Part shown: positions 36,291 to 44,432 of the stretch, one piece after another | Numbering within the stretch: the stretch's first letter is position 1 | Layout of the letters: each line of letters opens with the position of its first letter | DNA from: an uncultured Lactobacillus sp. | Lineage (GTDB): Bacteria > Bacillota > Bacilli > Lactobacillales > Lactobacillaceae | Assembly: GCA_946477855.1 (NCBI GenBank) | Contig: CAMKZU010000014.1 | Coordinates: 1 to 44,432 of the forward strand | Direction of reading: 5' to 3' | DNA length: 44,432 bases | Position numbers and translations under genes: made by a program | The notes under the pieces: model-generated | Seen by the model: the letters and a program-made list of their open reading frames with translations, nothing else | What the model was told of the DNA's origin: nothing | Database searches by the model: none

Positions 36291-38330
36291 TTATATTTTT
36301 AAGGTTTCTGCATTAATTGCCACTATTACTGTTGATAAGGACATCAAAATTGCTCCAACGGCTGGGGATAACAAAATTCCCCAAGGAGCTAATACTCCAG
36401 CTGCTAACGGCAATGCAACTATATTGTAGCCGGCTCCCCACCATAAATTTTGAACGGTTTTTCTTTGAGTATGCTGGGCCAATTTTAAAAAACTAATGAT
36501 ATCTAAAGGTTCACTATTTACCAAAATAACATCAGCAGAATCTACGGCAACATCTGTTCCAGCTCCAATAGCAACTCCAATGTCGGCCTTGGCTAAACTA
36601 GGTGCATCGTTAATGCCATCGCCGACCATCATCACCTTATTACCTTGATTTTGCAAAGTAGTTACGATTTTTTGCTTATCGGCCGGCATTAGACCAGAAT
36701 GCACTTCTGTAATACCTAACTTCTGCGCAATGTTTTGCGCTACCTTTTCGTTATCACCAGTCAACATTACCGGAGTAATGTTGAGAGCCTTAATCTGCTT
36801 AATTAACGATGCCGCATTCTTTTTGATTTCATCACCAACGGCAACATAGCCCAAAAGTTCATGGCCTTTAATCAAGTAACTCGAAGTATAATTCAGGGAT
36901 TCTACCTGAGGAAAGTTTTTAACTATTTCTCTTGCAGTTTTTTCGTTTACTAATTGATATTCTTCTCCGTTTATTATTCCTGAAACGCCCTTTCCGGCCA
37001 AAGTATTACTGTCAGATAAAGCATATAAATCAATCTTCTTTTCCTTAGTAAATTGTAAAATGCTTTGTGCAATCGGATGATTGGAATCCTGTTCTAAAGA
37101 AGCAATTAGTTTAATAACTTCATCCGCATTGTAGGATTTACTTAAAGTATTATACTTGCGCACCTGAAACTTCCCTTGCGTTAAAGTTCCAGTCTTATCT
37201 AAAAGCAAATAATTGATTTTGGAACTAATGCTAATAACATTACGATTTCTAATTAGTAAGCCATTTTTGGCACCAATTGATGTGCTCTTAGCGTTCACTA
37301 AAGGAATAGCTAAACCCAGAGCATGAGGGCAAGCTATTACTAACACAGTTACCATTCGTTCGAGACCACCTGCTATACCACGTAAACTTGTCCAAATCAG
37401 AAAAGCAATAATACCAAAAATTAGCGCGGCATAAAACAACCAACTGGAAACCCGATCTGCCAAATTTTGTAGTTTAGACTTATTCATCTGAGATGACTGA
37501 ACTAGTTTATTGACACTGGCTAAAAAGCCTGAATTAGCTGAATTAGTAACCTTAACTGTTAGTGTTCCAGAGCCGTTAATTGAACCCCCTATAACCTTAT
37601 CGTTTTTTTGCCGCGTTACTTCACGCGATTCACCAGTAACCAAAGATTCATTCACCTGACTGGAACCATTTATAATGACCCCATCAAGAGGAATACTTTC
37701 TCCTGCTTTGACTAAAATTACTGCATCTTTTTGGACATCGTTTATTGCCATGTCCATAGTTTGACCATTATGTTGTACGTGGACCTTATCGGGTAAAAGT
37801 TTAGCCAAGTCATGCACTGAACTATTGGCATTCATTACTGAGTTCATCTCAATCAGATGACCTAATAACATAATTAAAATTAAAGTAGCTAATTCCCAAA
37901 AGAAATCCATGACATGAACTTTGCTGTTTAAAAAATCATTTTTAATAAAAGCATATAAACTATAAATATATGCTGTAGTAATGCCTAAAGAAATTAGTGT
38001 CATCATTTCAGGCTTTTTAGCCTTAATTTCATAATAAGCACCAGACAAAAATGGTTGGCCACCGTAAAAGTAGAGAATTGTAGCAAAAAGTGCAACTATC
38101 CATTCTGAACCGGAAAAAGAAAATTGAAATGGTAAATGTACACCCATTGCTGGTGATAAAAATATGATTGGCAAGGATAAAACGACTGATACCCAAAACT
38201 TTTTCTTCAGGTTGCCCATATGCATCATGTGACCGCCATGCATCATCATATCCTGACCACCCATATTCATTGAGTGATTCATATTTCCACTATGATTCAT
38301 GTTCATATTATCCAAATTACTCAGTCCCAT
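36291..38330 (-). CDS. copB: CopB-type copper-exporting P1B ATPase
   Basis: Metal-transporting P-type ATPase, 679 residues. The first 40 residues are a Met/His-rich tail (MNHSMNMGGQDMMMHGGHMM) instead of a CxxC domain. The membrane motif is CPH (VIACPHALGLA), diagnostic of the CopB subgroup. DKTGTLT is the phosphorylation site, with NHPIAQSI and GDGINDAPSLAKADIGVAIG in the nucleotide and hinge domains. About eight membrane segments. No CopY operator (TACAnnTGTA) is seen upstream and no copY/copZ is adjacent. The start codon has a poor ribosome site, so it may lie a few codons downstream. Confidence 0.93.
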   Translation of the reverse strand: MGLSNLDNMNMNHSGNMNHSMNMGGQDMMMHGGHMMHMGNLKKKFWVSVVLSLPIIFLSPAMGVHLPFQFSFSGSEWIVALFATILYFYGGQPFLSGAYYEIKAKKPEMMTLISLGITTAYIYSLYAFIKNDFLNSKVHVMDFFWELATLILIMLLGHLIEMNSVMNANSSVHDLAKLLPDKVHVQHNGQTMDMAINDVQKDAVILVKAGESIPLDGVIINGSSQVNESLVTGESREVTRQKNDKVIGGSINGSGTLTVKVTNSANSGFLASVNKLVQSSQMNKSKLQNLADRVSSWLFYAALIFGIIAFLIWTSLRGIAGGLERMVTVLVIACPHALGLAIPLVNAKSTSIGAKNGLLIRNRNVISISSKINYLLLDKTGTLTQGKFQVRKYNTLSKSYNADEVIKLIASLEQDSNHPIAQSILQFTKEKKIDLYALSDSNTLAGKGVSGIINGEEYQLVNEKTAREIVKNFPQVESLNYTSSYLIKGHELLGYVAVGDEIKKNAASLIKQIKALNITPVMLTGDNEKVAQNIAQKLGITEVHSGLMPADKQKIVTTLQNQGNKVMMVGDGINDAPSLAKADIGVAIGAGTDVAVDSADVILVNSEPLDIISFLKLAQHTQRKTVQNLWWGAGYNIVALPLAAGVLAPWGILLSPAVGAILMSLSTVIVAINAETLKI

Positions 38331-38363
38331 CTATTTATAATACTCACGATTAATCTTTTCTTT

Positions 38364-38392
38364 AATCTACTTTTATAAATAGAGGTTGTCAA
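38364..38392 (-). promoter_or_regulatory. Promoter of copB
   Basis: Minus-strand -35 TTGACA (38387-38392), 17 bp spacer, -10 TAGATT (38364-38369). Confidence 0.78.
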
Positions 38393-38426
38393 AAAATTTA
38401 ACTGAAACAGCTAGAATATAGTGATA

Positions 38427-39803
38427 TTAGTTTCTGATCTTTTCTTTTTTCATAAAATGAAGGATTAAACCGATAACTAAGCCGATAATCGCGGGAATGA
38501 CCCAATCCATGCCGATATCTGCAAACGGCAAAAATTTTAGTTGGAATGCTTTCAACTGTAAAGCCCAAGATTGCTGACTAACAATTGGTGGAAAAGAAGC
38601 GATCATATCAAGGATTGCCGGTATAATGGTAAAAAGTATGCCACAAAAGTAAACGATTGAGTCCCGGTCGAATAAAGAACCAGAAATTGACAAAATAATC
38701 AAAACCATGGCAATAGGATATAAAAACATGAGCATTGGAGTTGACCAGGAAATAATTGTATCCAAGCCAAAATTAGCGGTGATAAAGGAAACAATCGTCA
38801 TGATAGTCAACCAGCCATGATAACTTATTTTGTTAAAACTACGGTGAAAGTCTTGTGCAAAAGCTGCTATTAAACCAACTGCGGTTGTTAAACAAGTAAG
38901 AGTAACTAGTGTGGCAAGTAAGGCATGCCCAAGATCGCCTAAATAATAAGTAACTATTTGGTTAAAAACTGTGCCGCCCTCTTGCGAAATTTTAAAATGA
39001 TTTAAAGTTGTTGCTCCTAACCATATTAAACCAATATAAATAATTCCAATTGCACCTGTTGCCAAAACCCCAGCTCTTGCAGTAACCTTTGCATTACTTT
39101 TAGCTGAAGTTTTTCCCAGTTGCCTGACAGCTGAAACAATAGTATATCCAAACGCCAATCCAGCCAGAGCATCCATTGTGTTATAGCCCTCTATAAAGCC
39201 GTTAAAAAAGGAAGCACTTTGGTAAGCCGTAGTGACACTTTGATCTTTAGCAGCACCCATCGGTGAGATAGCTGCCAATAAAAAAACCGAAAATAGCAAT
39301 AGCAAAAACAATGGATTTAAAATTTTCCCAATACTTGTCAAAATCGTAGACTGTTTATACGAAATAATAAAAGCTAAAATAAAAAATATTGCAGAGAATA
39401 TTAAGAGTGCTGGCTTTGTGGCAGATTTCGGCAAAACTGGTTGCAAACCAACTGAAAATGAAATGCTTGCCGTACGAGGCGTGGCAAATAAGGGTCCCAG
39501 AGTTAAATGGATTAAAACCATGAAAACTAGAGCAAAAATGTTACCCAGTGGCCTGCCAATATCATAAACTCCTTTTGCATGACTTGCGCTAATAGCTAAA
39601 ACAGCCAGTAAAGGTAAAAGCACTGCCGTTACCAAAAACCCAAAAGTAGCTATTCCCCAATTTGCTCCTGAAAGCTGACCTAAATGAATCGGAAAAATCA
39701 AGTTGCCTGCACCAAAAAACAGCCCAAACAACAATGATGCTACTACCAAATATTGTTTCCATGTTAAAGGCTTTGTATTAACATCTTGCTCAATTTCTTC
39801 CAT
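38427..39803 (-). CDS. brnQ: Branched-chain amino acid transport protein BrnQ
   Basis: Sodium- or proton-coupled carrier for leucine, isoleucine and valine, LIVCS family. The 458 residues form about 12 membrane helices; the first contains LLFGLFFGAGNLIFPIHLGQ, the family signature. AGGAGG precedes the ATG at 39803. A T-box leader lies upstream, so transport should be induced when the cognate tRNA is uncharged. The gene is monocistronic in this window. Confidence 0.95.
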   Translation of the reverse strand: MEEIEQDVNTKPLTWKQYLVVASLLFGLFFGAGNLIFPIHLGQLSGANWGIATFGFLVTAVLLPLLAVLAISASHAKGVYDIGRPLGNIFALVFMVLIHLTLGPLFATPRTASISFSVGLQPVLPKSATKPALLIFSAIFFILAFIISYKQSTILTSIGKILNPLFLLLLFSVFLLAAISPMGAAKDQSVTTAYQSASFFNGFIEGYNTMDALAGLAFGYTIVSAVRQLGKTSAKSNAKVTARAGVLATGAIGIIYIGLIWLGATTLNHFKISQEGGTVFNQIVTYYLGDLGHALLATLVTLTCLTTAVGLIAAFAQDFHRSFNKISYHGWLTIMTIVSFITANFGLDTIISWSTPMLMFLYPIAMVLIILSISGSLFDRDSIVYFCGILFTIIPAILDMIASFPPIVSQQSWALQLKAFQLKFLPFADIGMDWVIPAIIGLVIGLILHFMKKEKIRN

Positions 39804-39876
39804 TACAATTCCTCCTAAACAGAATTACAGATAAATTTAATAATGATAAAGGGTTGGCTAGATTATTTTGGGGAAT

Positions 39877-40158
39877 AAAAAAGCACCCTTGATTTAAAAT
39901 CAAGGGTGCTTTAGCACGGTACCACCTATATTACTGCACTATAAATCAAAAAATGACAAATAGCATAGTCACTTCACGTACGGCAAGAATGCGATACGCT
40001 AACACGTTAATGGGTGTACCCAATAATAGCTACTAAAATTCACCATATAGCTCAAAGTTACTTTCAGCTTGCCATCACGGTCCGTTCTCAGCAATAGGAC
40101 TCTCTTAAACGCTACTTGTAAGCTTACTTATCTTTTCTTCGCTTTATCAATATTAATA
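39877..40158 (-). promoter_or_regulatory. T-box riboswitch of brnQ
   Basis: Leader of about 280 nt. The T-box core AGGTGGTACCGTGCTA is at 39912-39927. The terminator AAAGCACCCTTGATTT/AAATCAAGGGTGCTTTTTT lies at 39877-39912. An AGAGAG motif near the 5' end and a long stem I are present. I could not assign the specifier with confidence: AUU and UAC triplets occur near the expected place, and no obvious AUC, CUC or GUC. Confidence 0.9.
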
Positions 40159-40160
40159 GT

Positions 40161-40189
40161 ATTCTAATCAATGTCTTATTTTCTGTCAA
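40161..40189 (-). promoter_or_regulatory. Promoter of the brnQ leader
   Basis: Minus-strand -35 TTGACA (40184-40189), 17 bp spacer, -10 TAGAAT (40161-40166), close to consensus. Confidence 0.85.
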
Positions 40190-40194
40190 CTAAA

Positions 40195-40426
40195 ATTTTG
40201 AAAAATTAGTGAAATTGCCTGAAAAAATAATATACCAAAGGATGTTTTTGAAATCATAATAAGCTAGGTTGCATCATACATTTATTTCAGTAATCTAAAA
40301 CCGCAATCAAAAAGCAAACTAAGAATAAAGTCAGAGACGTTAGCACTGAACGGATATTAACGATTATTTTTCATATTAAACCTGATAAGATATTTCAAGA
40401 TAAAATAACTTTTAGTCCTTTTATGT
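40195..40426. other. Unexplained intergenic stretch between brnQ leader and cutC
   Basis: About 230 bp without a supported gene, and the largest unassigned stretch in the window. I find no terminator with a strong stem after cutC. On the minus strand a 19-codon hydrophobic frame begins at a GTG near 40349 (LTSLTLFLVCFLIAVLDY) but lacks a ribosome site. It may be decayed sequence, such as a transposon end, but no terminal repeats are seen. Confidence 0.4.
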
Positions 40427-41062
40427 CTAAACAATTTTCGAACCATGAAGTTCATTTAACTGCAATTTTTTGGCAATATCTTCTCTATTTTCGGTTGTGA
40501 TGCCTCCACCTGGCAAAATTTCTATACGATCATTCGCCCATTTAATTATTTCTTTTAAATGGAGTATTGTTGCCAAGATAGGTTTGTCTAATTTTCCACC
40601 ATGTGTCAAAATTCTTTTGACTCCTTGATCTGCTAACCAGTTTAATTCTGTTTTCTGTTTATCATTTGATATGTCATCAAAAGCCATGTGCATAACGACT
40701 TCAACGTTTAAGGAACGAGCTAGTGTAATTAGATGTTTCATTTGAATTCTATTTATTTGATTATTGGTGGTCAAACATCCAAAAGCCACTCCTTGAGCAC
40801 CCAGTTTGGCAGACGCTTCAATGTCATCAGCCATTATGCCGATTTCATTTTCACTATAAACAAAATCTCCACCTCTAGGTCTAATCATTATGACAACCGG
40901 TATTTTAAAATTCTCAGCGTAAGTGACAGATTTCTTTATTACGCCATAGGAGGGCGTAGTTCCACCCAACGCCAAATCATTATTCAGCTCTACTCTGTCA
41001 GCGCCAGCCTTAATTACATGAGGAATATTATAAAAATTTTCAACACACGCTTCTTTTAGCAT
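40427..41062 (-). CDS. cutC: CutC family protein
   Basis: TIM-barrel protein named for copper homeostasis, though a direct copper role is disputed. The 211 residues match the short firmicute form. Typical segments are EACVENFYNIPHVIKAGADRVELNN near the start, VVIMIRPRGGDFVYS near 55-69 and RIEILPGGGI near 180-189. It follows the asparaginase-like gene by 26 bp. The copper ATPase 2 kb away is in a separate unit. Confidence 0.92.
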   Translation of the reverse strand: MLKEACVENFYNIPHVIKAGADRVELNNDLALGGTTPSYGVIKKSVTYAENFKIPVVIMIRPRGGDFVYSENEIGIMADDIEASAKLGAQGVAFGCLTTNNQINRIQMKHLITLARSLNVEVVMHMAFDDISNDKQKTELNWLADQGVKRILTHGGKLDKPILATILHLKEIIKWANDRIEILPGGGITTENREDIAKKLQLNELHGSKIV

Positions 41063-41088
41063 TTTATTCTCTTTCTTTTAGTTAAACG

Positions 41089-42045
41089 TTACTCGACCGG
41101 AGCATTGATTTGTTTTTGATAATCATCTAACCAAGACTGTGAAATAGGCTCAATCTGAGTCTTTTGATTTTTTCCAGGGTTGGCCATTAAAATTTGAGCT
41201 TTTTGTTTTTCATTAGCAACACAAAAAGGAAATTCCACATTAGTAGCTACTCCCCACTCACCTTTTCGATTTAAAGCAATTAAAGAAATTTCCCCTACTT
41301 GACCATAGCGCTGTTTTAAATCTTCACAAAATGGGTAAAGTGCTGTGTCACAAGCATCTTGAGGAGACTGACCTTTTGCCATTCTGCGAACTATTTCATA
41401 TGAAAGACAACCTTTCATAATATCTTCTCCCAAACCTGTTGCCGTAGCTGCTCCAATATGACTGTCAGCATAAAACCCAGAACCCGATAACGGTGAATCA
41501 CCAATTCTACCATCTTTTTTCATAAATAAGCCTGAAGTTGATGTAGCTGCAGCCATCGATTCAGCTTGATCAAGTGTGACTGCTCCAACAGTGTCGTGTC
41601 CATCATAGGGATGCAGTCCAGTTTTAAACTGCTCTTTTACCTTATTTTGCCATATTGTTTTTGCTCTTTCTGTCAGCATGTTAGTCATTTCAAAGCCATT
41701 TTGCATAGCAAATTTAGTGGCGCCTTCTCCGACTAAAAAGCTGTTAGTTTTATTTAAACTCAATTTTCTGGCTACAGAAACAGCATGCTTCACATTTTCA
41801 ATAGCGGCTACTGAACCCTGTGCTAAAGTATCACCATTCATAAAGGCGGCATCCATCTGAACAACTCCATCTTCATTAGGAAGTCCGCCATAACCTACTG
41901 ATTTATAAAGAGGATAAGATTCAACTTTTTTTATTAAGTTTTCAACTGCATCCCCTGCACTCTCACCGTTTTGCAACATACTGCTTGCTTTTAACAACCC
42001 ATCGTATGACATGCTCCAAGTTGATATTACAGCCCAATTTTTCAT
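41089..42045 (-). CDS. N4-(beta-N-acetylglucosaminyl)-L-asparaginase family (Ntn hydrolase)
   Basis: Glycosylasparaginase/isoaspartyl peptidase-like precursor, 318 residues, autoprocessed before a threonine nucleophile. T152 in GHDTVGAVTLDQ is that residue, and GRIGDSPLSGSGFYAD and GAATATGLGED follow with the family substrate loops. There is no signal peptide, so it is intracellular. It may release aspartate from Asn-linked sugars or isoaspartyl peptides. AAGGAAG precedes the ATG. It is paired with cutC on the minus strand. Confidence 0.88.
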   Translation of the reverse strand: MKNWAVISTWSMSYDGLLKASSMLQNGESAGDAVENLIKKVESYPLYKSVGYGGLPNEDGVVQMDAAFMNGDTLAQGSVAAIENVKHAVSVARKLSLNKTNSFLVGEGATKFAMQNGFEMTNMLTERAKTIWQNKVKEQFKTGLHPYDGHDTVGAVTLDQAESMAAATSTSGLFMKKDGRIGDSPLSGSGFYADSHIGAATATGLGEDIMKGCLSYEIVRRMAKGQSPQDACDTALYPFCEDLKQRYGQVGEISLIALNRKGEWGVATNVEFPFCVANEKQKAQILMANPGKNQKTQIEPISQSWLDDYQKQINAPVE

Positions 42046-42141
42046 TATGATCTTCCTTTTTATTCAGTATAGTAATAATAGTAAACTAGACTCCTTAAAC
42101 TAACAAGCTACAAATTTAAAAGATAAATTTGGGTCAAAAAT

Positions 42142-42175
42142 AAAAGGCTTTGAACCAAAAATTCAAAGCCTTTTT
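42142..42175 (-). terminator. Terminator after the second DASS transporter
   Basis: A 13-bp stem AAAAGGCTTTGAA/TTCAAAGCCTTTT with a short loop. The T-rich side on the minus strand follows the stop at 42177 directly. Confidence 0.88.
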
Positions 42176-42176
42176 A

Positions 42177-43592
42177 TTACCACATGCCGATAACTTTAGT
42201 CCAAACCAGACCGCCGCCTAACCAGATAATGTTAAGTACAAGGCCAATTATGGCGCTTAGTTTCCACCAATCTTTGTTAGAAACATAGCCTGTTGAAGAA
42301 AGCAAAGCGGCAGGACCAGCCGAATAGCTTGAAGTTGACAAGTACAAAGAACCGTCCAAAGCTAACATTAAAGCAGCCATCACAGGTGGCACCCCGGCAC
42401 CGATCGCAATTGAGAGAAAGCCTGCATAAAGAGCAGAAATTTGGGTAGAAACACTTGGGAATAAATAGTGCAGGTAGAAGTAAACTAAGAATAAGATTAC
42501 CAGTACTAAAACCCAATTCATACCTTGAAGTGCACTACCTAGAGTCTTTGAGAACCAAGGGAAAAAGCCCAAAGTCATTAATTTTTGTGACATCAACATG
42601 ATAATTGAAAGCCAAGTTAAGATGTTCCAAGCAAAACTTTGACCTAAAATATCCTTAACATTGATGACGCCAAATACCAATAGTAATGCAACTGCAATAA
42701 AGCTGACTAAAGTAGCGTTAATGCCAAACTTAGAGCCTACTAACCATAATGCAACTGACAGGACAAAAACCACACCCATAATTTTTTCTGCAGCTGTCAT
42801 TTTGCCTAATTCTTGTAATTTTTTGTCTGCCCAAGCATGAGCATTAGGTGTTTCTTTGATCTTAGGCGGGTAAATTTTATATAGAATAAAAGGTACTAAT
42901 ATTAAGGAAATTATGCCCGGTACGATTGCAGCTACAAACCATTGCATCCAGGAAATAGTAACGTTTTGCGTCTTTGCTATTCCTAATGCCACCATGTTAC
43001 CGGCTAAACCAGTTAGAAACATTGTGGATGTAACGATGTTGACTTCGTATTCTGTAAAGACCAGGAATGAACCCATGTTACGCTCAGTTCCCTTTTTAGG
43101 ATCTGAACCCATTTCTCTTGATAAGTTATCAATAATGGGGTACATAATCCCGTTAACACGAGCATTGTTACTTGGGATGCCGATTGCCAAAACAGTTTCC
43201 ACTAACGATAAGGCATAAGCCAAACCTAAAGTTCTCTTGCCAAAAGTTTTGACAAAGAAGTAGGCAATTCTTTTACCAAGACCTGATTTAATAAAGCCGG
43301 CCGCCATAAACATACACATAGCGACCATCCATGCAGTGGAATTACCAAAACCGGCGGTAACTTCTTCCATCTTAAAAATACCGGTTAATGTGGCAATCAC
43401 TACCGCTATTATAGTAGTTGCCATCATTGGTAATGGTTTAGTTACACAGGCAATTATAGTTGCAATAAATATGGCGAAAAGATGCCAAGCTTGAACGTTA
43501 ATTGCCGCTGGTTTTAATGGAGTTAACAGCCATAAGCCAATGCCAATAGCTAGTGGCAAAACCCACTTTTTCCATTGAATTTTATCTAACAT
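42177..43592 (-). CDS. Second DASS-family carboxylate transporter
   Basis: Paralogue of the transporter in the citrate operon, with about 12-14 membrane segments. I set the start at the ATG at 43592 (MLDKIQWKKWVLPLAIGIG, 472 aa), preceded by AAAGGAG; the frame upstream overlaps the reductase gene. Motifs are IPSNNARVNGIMYPI and, in the second half, SSYSAGPAALLSSTGY. Both differ from the SNSARTGG and THYANGPA of the cit-linked copy, so its substrate is probably a different di- or tricarboxylate. It lies four bases after the flavoprotein reductase gene and is likely its functional partner. Confidence 0.88.
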   Translation of the reverse strand: MLDKIQWKKWVLPLAIGIGLWLLTPLKPAAINVQAWHLFAIFIATIIACVTKPLPMMATTIIAVVIATLTGIFKMEEVTAGFGNSTAWMVAMCMFMAAGFIKSGLGKRIAYFFVKTFGKRTLGLAYALSLVETVLAIGIPSNNARVNGIMYPIIDNLSREMGSDPKKGTERNMGSFLVFTEYEVNIVTSTMFLTGLAGNMVALGIAKTQNVTISWMQWFVAAIVPGIISLILVPFILYKIYPPKIKETPNAHAWADKKLQELGKMTAAEKIMGVVFVLSVALWLVGSKFGINATLVSFIAVALLLVFGVINVKDILGQSFAWNILTWLSIIMLMSQKLMTLGFFPWFSKTLGSALQGMNWVLVLVILFLVYFYLHYLFPSVSTQISALYAGFLSIAIGAGVPPVMAALMLALDGSLYLSTSSYSAGPAALLSSTGYVSNKDWWKLSAIIGLVLNIIWLGGGLVWTKVIGMW

Positions 43593-43596
43593 TTCT

Positions 43597-44432
43597 TTAT
43601 TCTCCTTTACAGCTATTTTGTGCTTTCTTAATCGCCGCATTCACGGCTTCCTTTAAAGCATTAGTAGTGGTAGACGCTCCTGAAATTGCATCAACATCGG
43701 TAGAATTATTGCTTACCATTTCTTGGGGTATACGGTCAATGGCTACAGCGCCAATTCCTTCCGTTTCATGATTTTCCAGGACTTCGATTTTTTTGATTTT
43801 ATTATCAAAATAAGTAACGCGAACCAAAATCCTGCCGCCAATACCTGCTTCAGAAGATCCTAGAAACTGATTTTGTCCCAGCTCAATTTGATCGTCCTTT
43901 TCACCAGCCAAAAGATCATTAATTCGCGGCAATTTCTCCGTTAAATTAATCGAATCTTCAATTGGCTCTAACTTGGCAGCATTTTCTCCAGCAATTTTGC
44001 CAAAAATCAAGCATTCAGCTAAGTTGCCACCGCCCTGATAACGATTGACGCACATTCCGCCAAGCTCACCAGCTGTGTATAGGCGTTTGATTGGTTGATC
44101 GTTGACATCAAGTACACGGGCAAACTCATCATGTTCTGGTCCACCTTGGGTATTAAGCACTGCGGGAGCTAACTTAACTGCGTGGACATCATCTTTTAAG
44201 TCGAAACTAGTCATTGACTCAGGTGCACGACCAAATTCCAGATCTTTGCCTTTAGTGGCAAACTCGTTAAATTGCAGAACAGTATTTTCCAGATTTGCGG
44301 TCGGTACATTCATTTTTTGAGCTAATTCAGCCAGTGAACCGGCACTAACAACCTTGTCAAAGAACTTACCGTACTTGAGCTTTCCTTGTTTCTGTTCTAA
44401 GACAAACTTTTGATATTGCTGATTATCAAAGA
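43597..44432 (-). CDS. FAD/FMN flavoprotein reductase of the fumarate-reductase superfamily (partial, N-terminus off window)
   Basis: Only the last 278 codons are present; the frame is open to the window edge, starting FDNQQYQKFVLEQKQGK. The FAD_binding_2 tail reads PAVLNTQGG, then RLYTAGELGG and VNRYQGGGNLAE. The His of the HYTMGG motif in FrdA is Leu here, although the NR arginine remains, so fumarate is unlikely. A C-terminal FMN_bind domain (last 90 residues) contains DAISGASTTT, the ApbE-type covalent flavin site. It likely reduces another unsaturated carboxylate brought in by the adjacent transporter. No ApbE gene is visible here. Confidence 0.85.
   Translation of the reverse strand, partial: FDNQQYQKFVLEQKQGKLKYGKFFDKVVSAGSLAELAQKMNVPTANLENTVLQFNEFATKGKDLEFGRAPESMTSFDLKDDVHAVKLAPAVLNTQGGPEHDEFARVLDVNDQPIKRLYTAGELGGMCVNRYQGGGNLAECLIFGKIAGENAAKLEPIEDSINLTEKLPRINDLLAGEKDDQIELGQNQFLGSSEAGIGGRILVRVTYFDNKIKKIEVLENHETEGIGAVAIDRIPQEMVSNNSTDVDAISGASTTTNALKEAVNAAIKKAQNSCKGE

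Noticed and set aside
43593-43640. N-terminal extension of the second DASS transporter
   Set aside because: The extra residues are basic, overlap the reductase gene, and AAAGGAG points to the ATG at 43592.
1-44432. CRISPR array, prophage, insertion sequence, tRNA or rRNA
   Set aside because: No spaced direct repeats, integrase, transposase or RNA gene signature was seen by eye on either strand. A tRNAscan or ISfinder search would be decisive.
43597-44432. Second fumarate reductase
   Set aside because: It belongs to the superfamily, but the HxTMGG histidine is missing (LNTQGG), so a fumarate assignment is not supported.

Overview
The window is chromosomal DNA from a low-GC Gram-positive bacterium, most likely a Lactobacillus sensu stricto or close relative. 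The reasons are the AT-rich sequence, strong Shine-Dalgarno sequences (AGGAGG type), three T-box leaders, the lactobacillus-like order rpoD-dnaG-glyS-glyQ-recO-era-ybeY-phoH, and a SorC-type regulator next to a citrate lyase operon. The species cannot be fixed from sequence alone. I see no prophage, insertion sequence, CRISPR array, rRNA or tRNA.

Region 1 (1-10000, all minus strand) is core housekeeping. It holds rpoD (cut by the window start), dnaG, glyS and glyQ behind a glycine T-box, then recO, era, ybeY, phoH and yqeY packed with 0-25 bp gaps or overlaps, then rpsU with its own strong promoter. Region 2 (10100-15600) has a PPDK/PEP-synthase regulatory protein, msrA, a YitT-family membrane protein, msrB, a class I aminotransferase, thiol peroxidase and a Nudix hydrolase. 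Region 3 (15650-23700) carries hisS-aspS behind a second T-box, whose likely specifier is Asp (GAC), then prmA, a small membrane protein, relA and dtd as one unit, and a YbaK-type deacylase.

Region 4 (23780-36107) is the most distinctive part. A SorC-family regulator (CitR/CitI-like) converges on a minus-strand operon of mdh, an RraA-like aldolase/decarboxylase, a DASS/CitT-type carboxylate transporter, an alpha/beta hydrolase, citC, citD, citE, citF and citX. Immediately upstream on the same strand is a separate fumC-frdA unit. Together they encode citrate uptake, cleavage to acetate and oxaloacetate, and reduction of oxaloacetate through malate and fumarate to succinate. The RraA-like protein may offer a side exit from oxaloacetate to pyruvate. 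The dehydrogenase has the Arg that marks malate, not lactate, specificity. A near-consensus CcpA (cre) site lies just downstream of the -10 of the mdh-cit promoter.

Region 5 (36200-44432) holds a CopB-type copper ATPase, BrnQ behind a third T-box, about 230 bp of unexplained intergenic DNA, CutC, a glycosylasparaginase-type enzyme, a second DASS transporter, and the C-terminal part of a flavoprotein reductase with an FMN_bind domain. That reductase lacks the active-site His of fumarate reductases, so it probably reduces another unsaturated acid imported by the adjacent transporter.

The biology most worth following up is the anaerobic carboxylate economy: two DASS transporters and two flavin reductases within 15 kb, joined to citrate lyase and apparently used as electron sinks.
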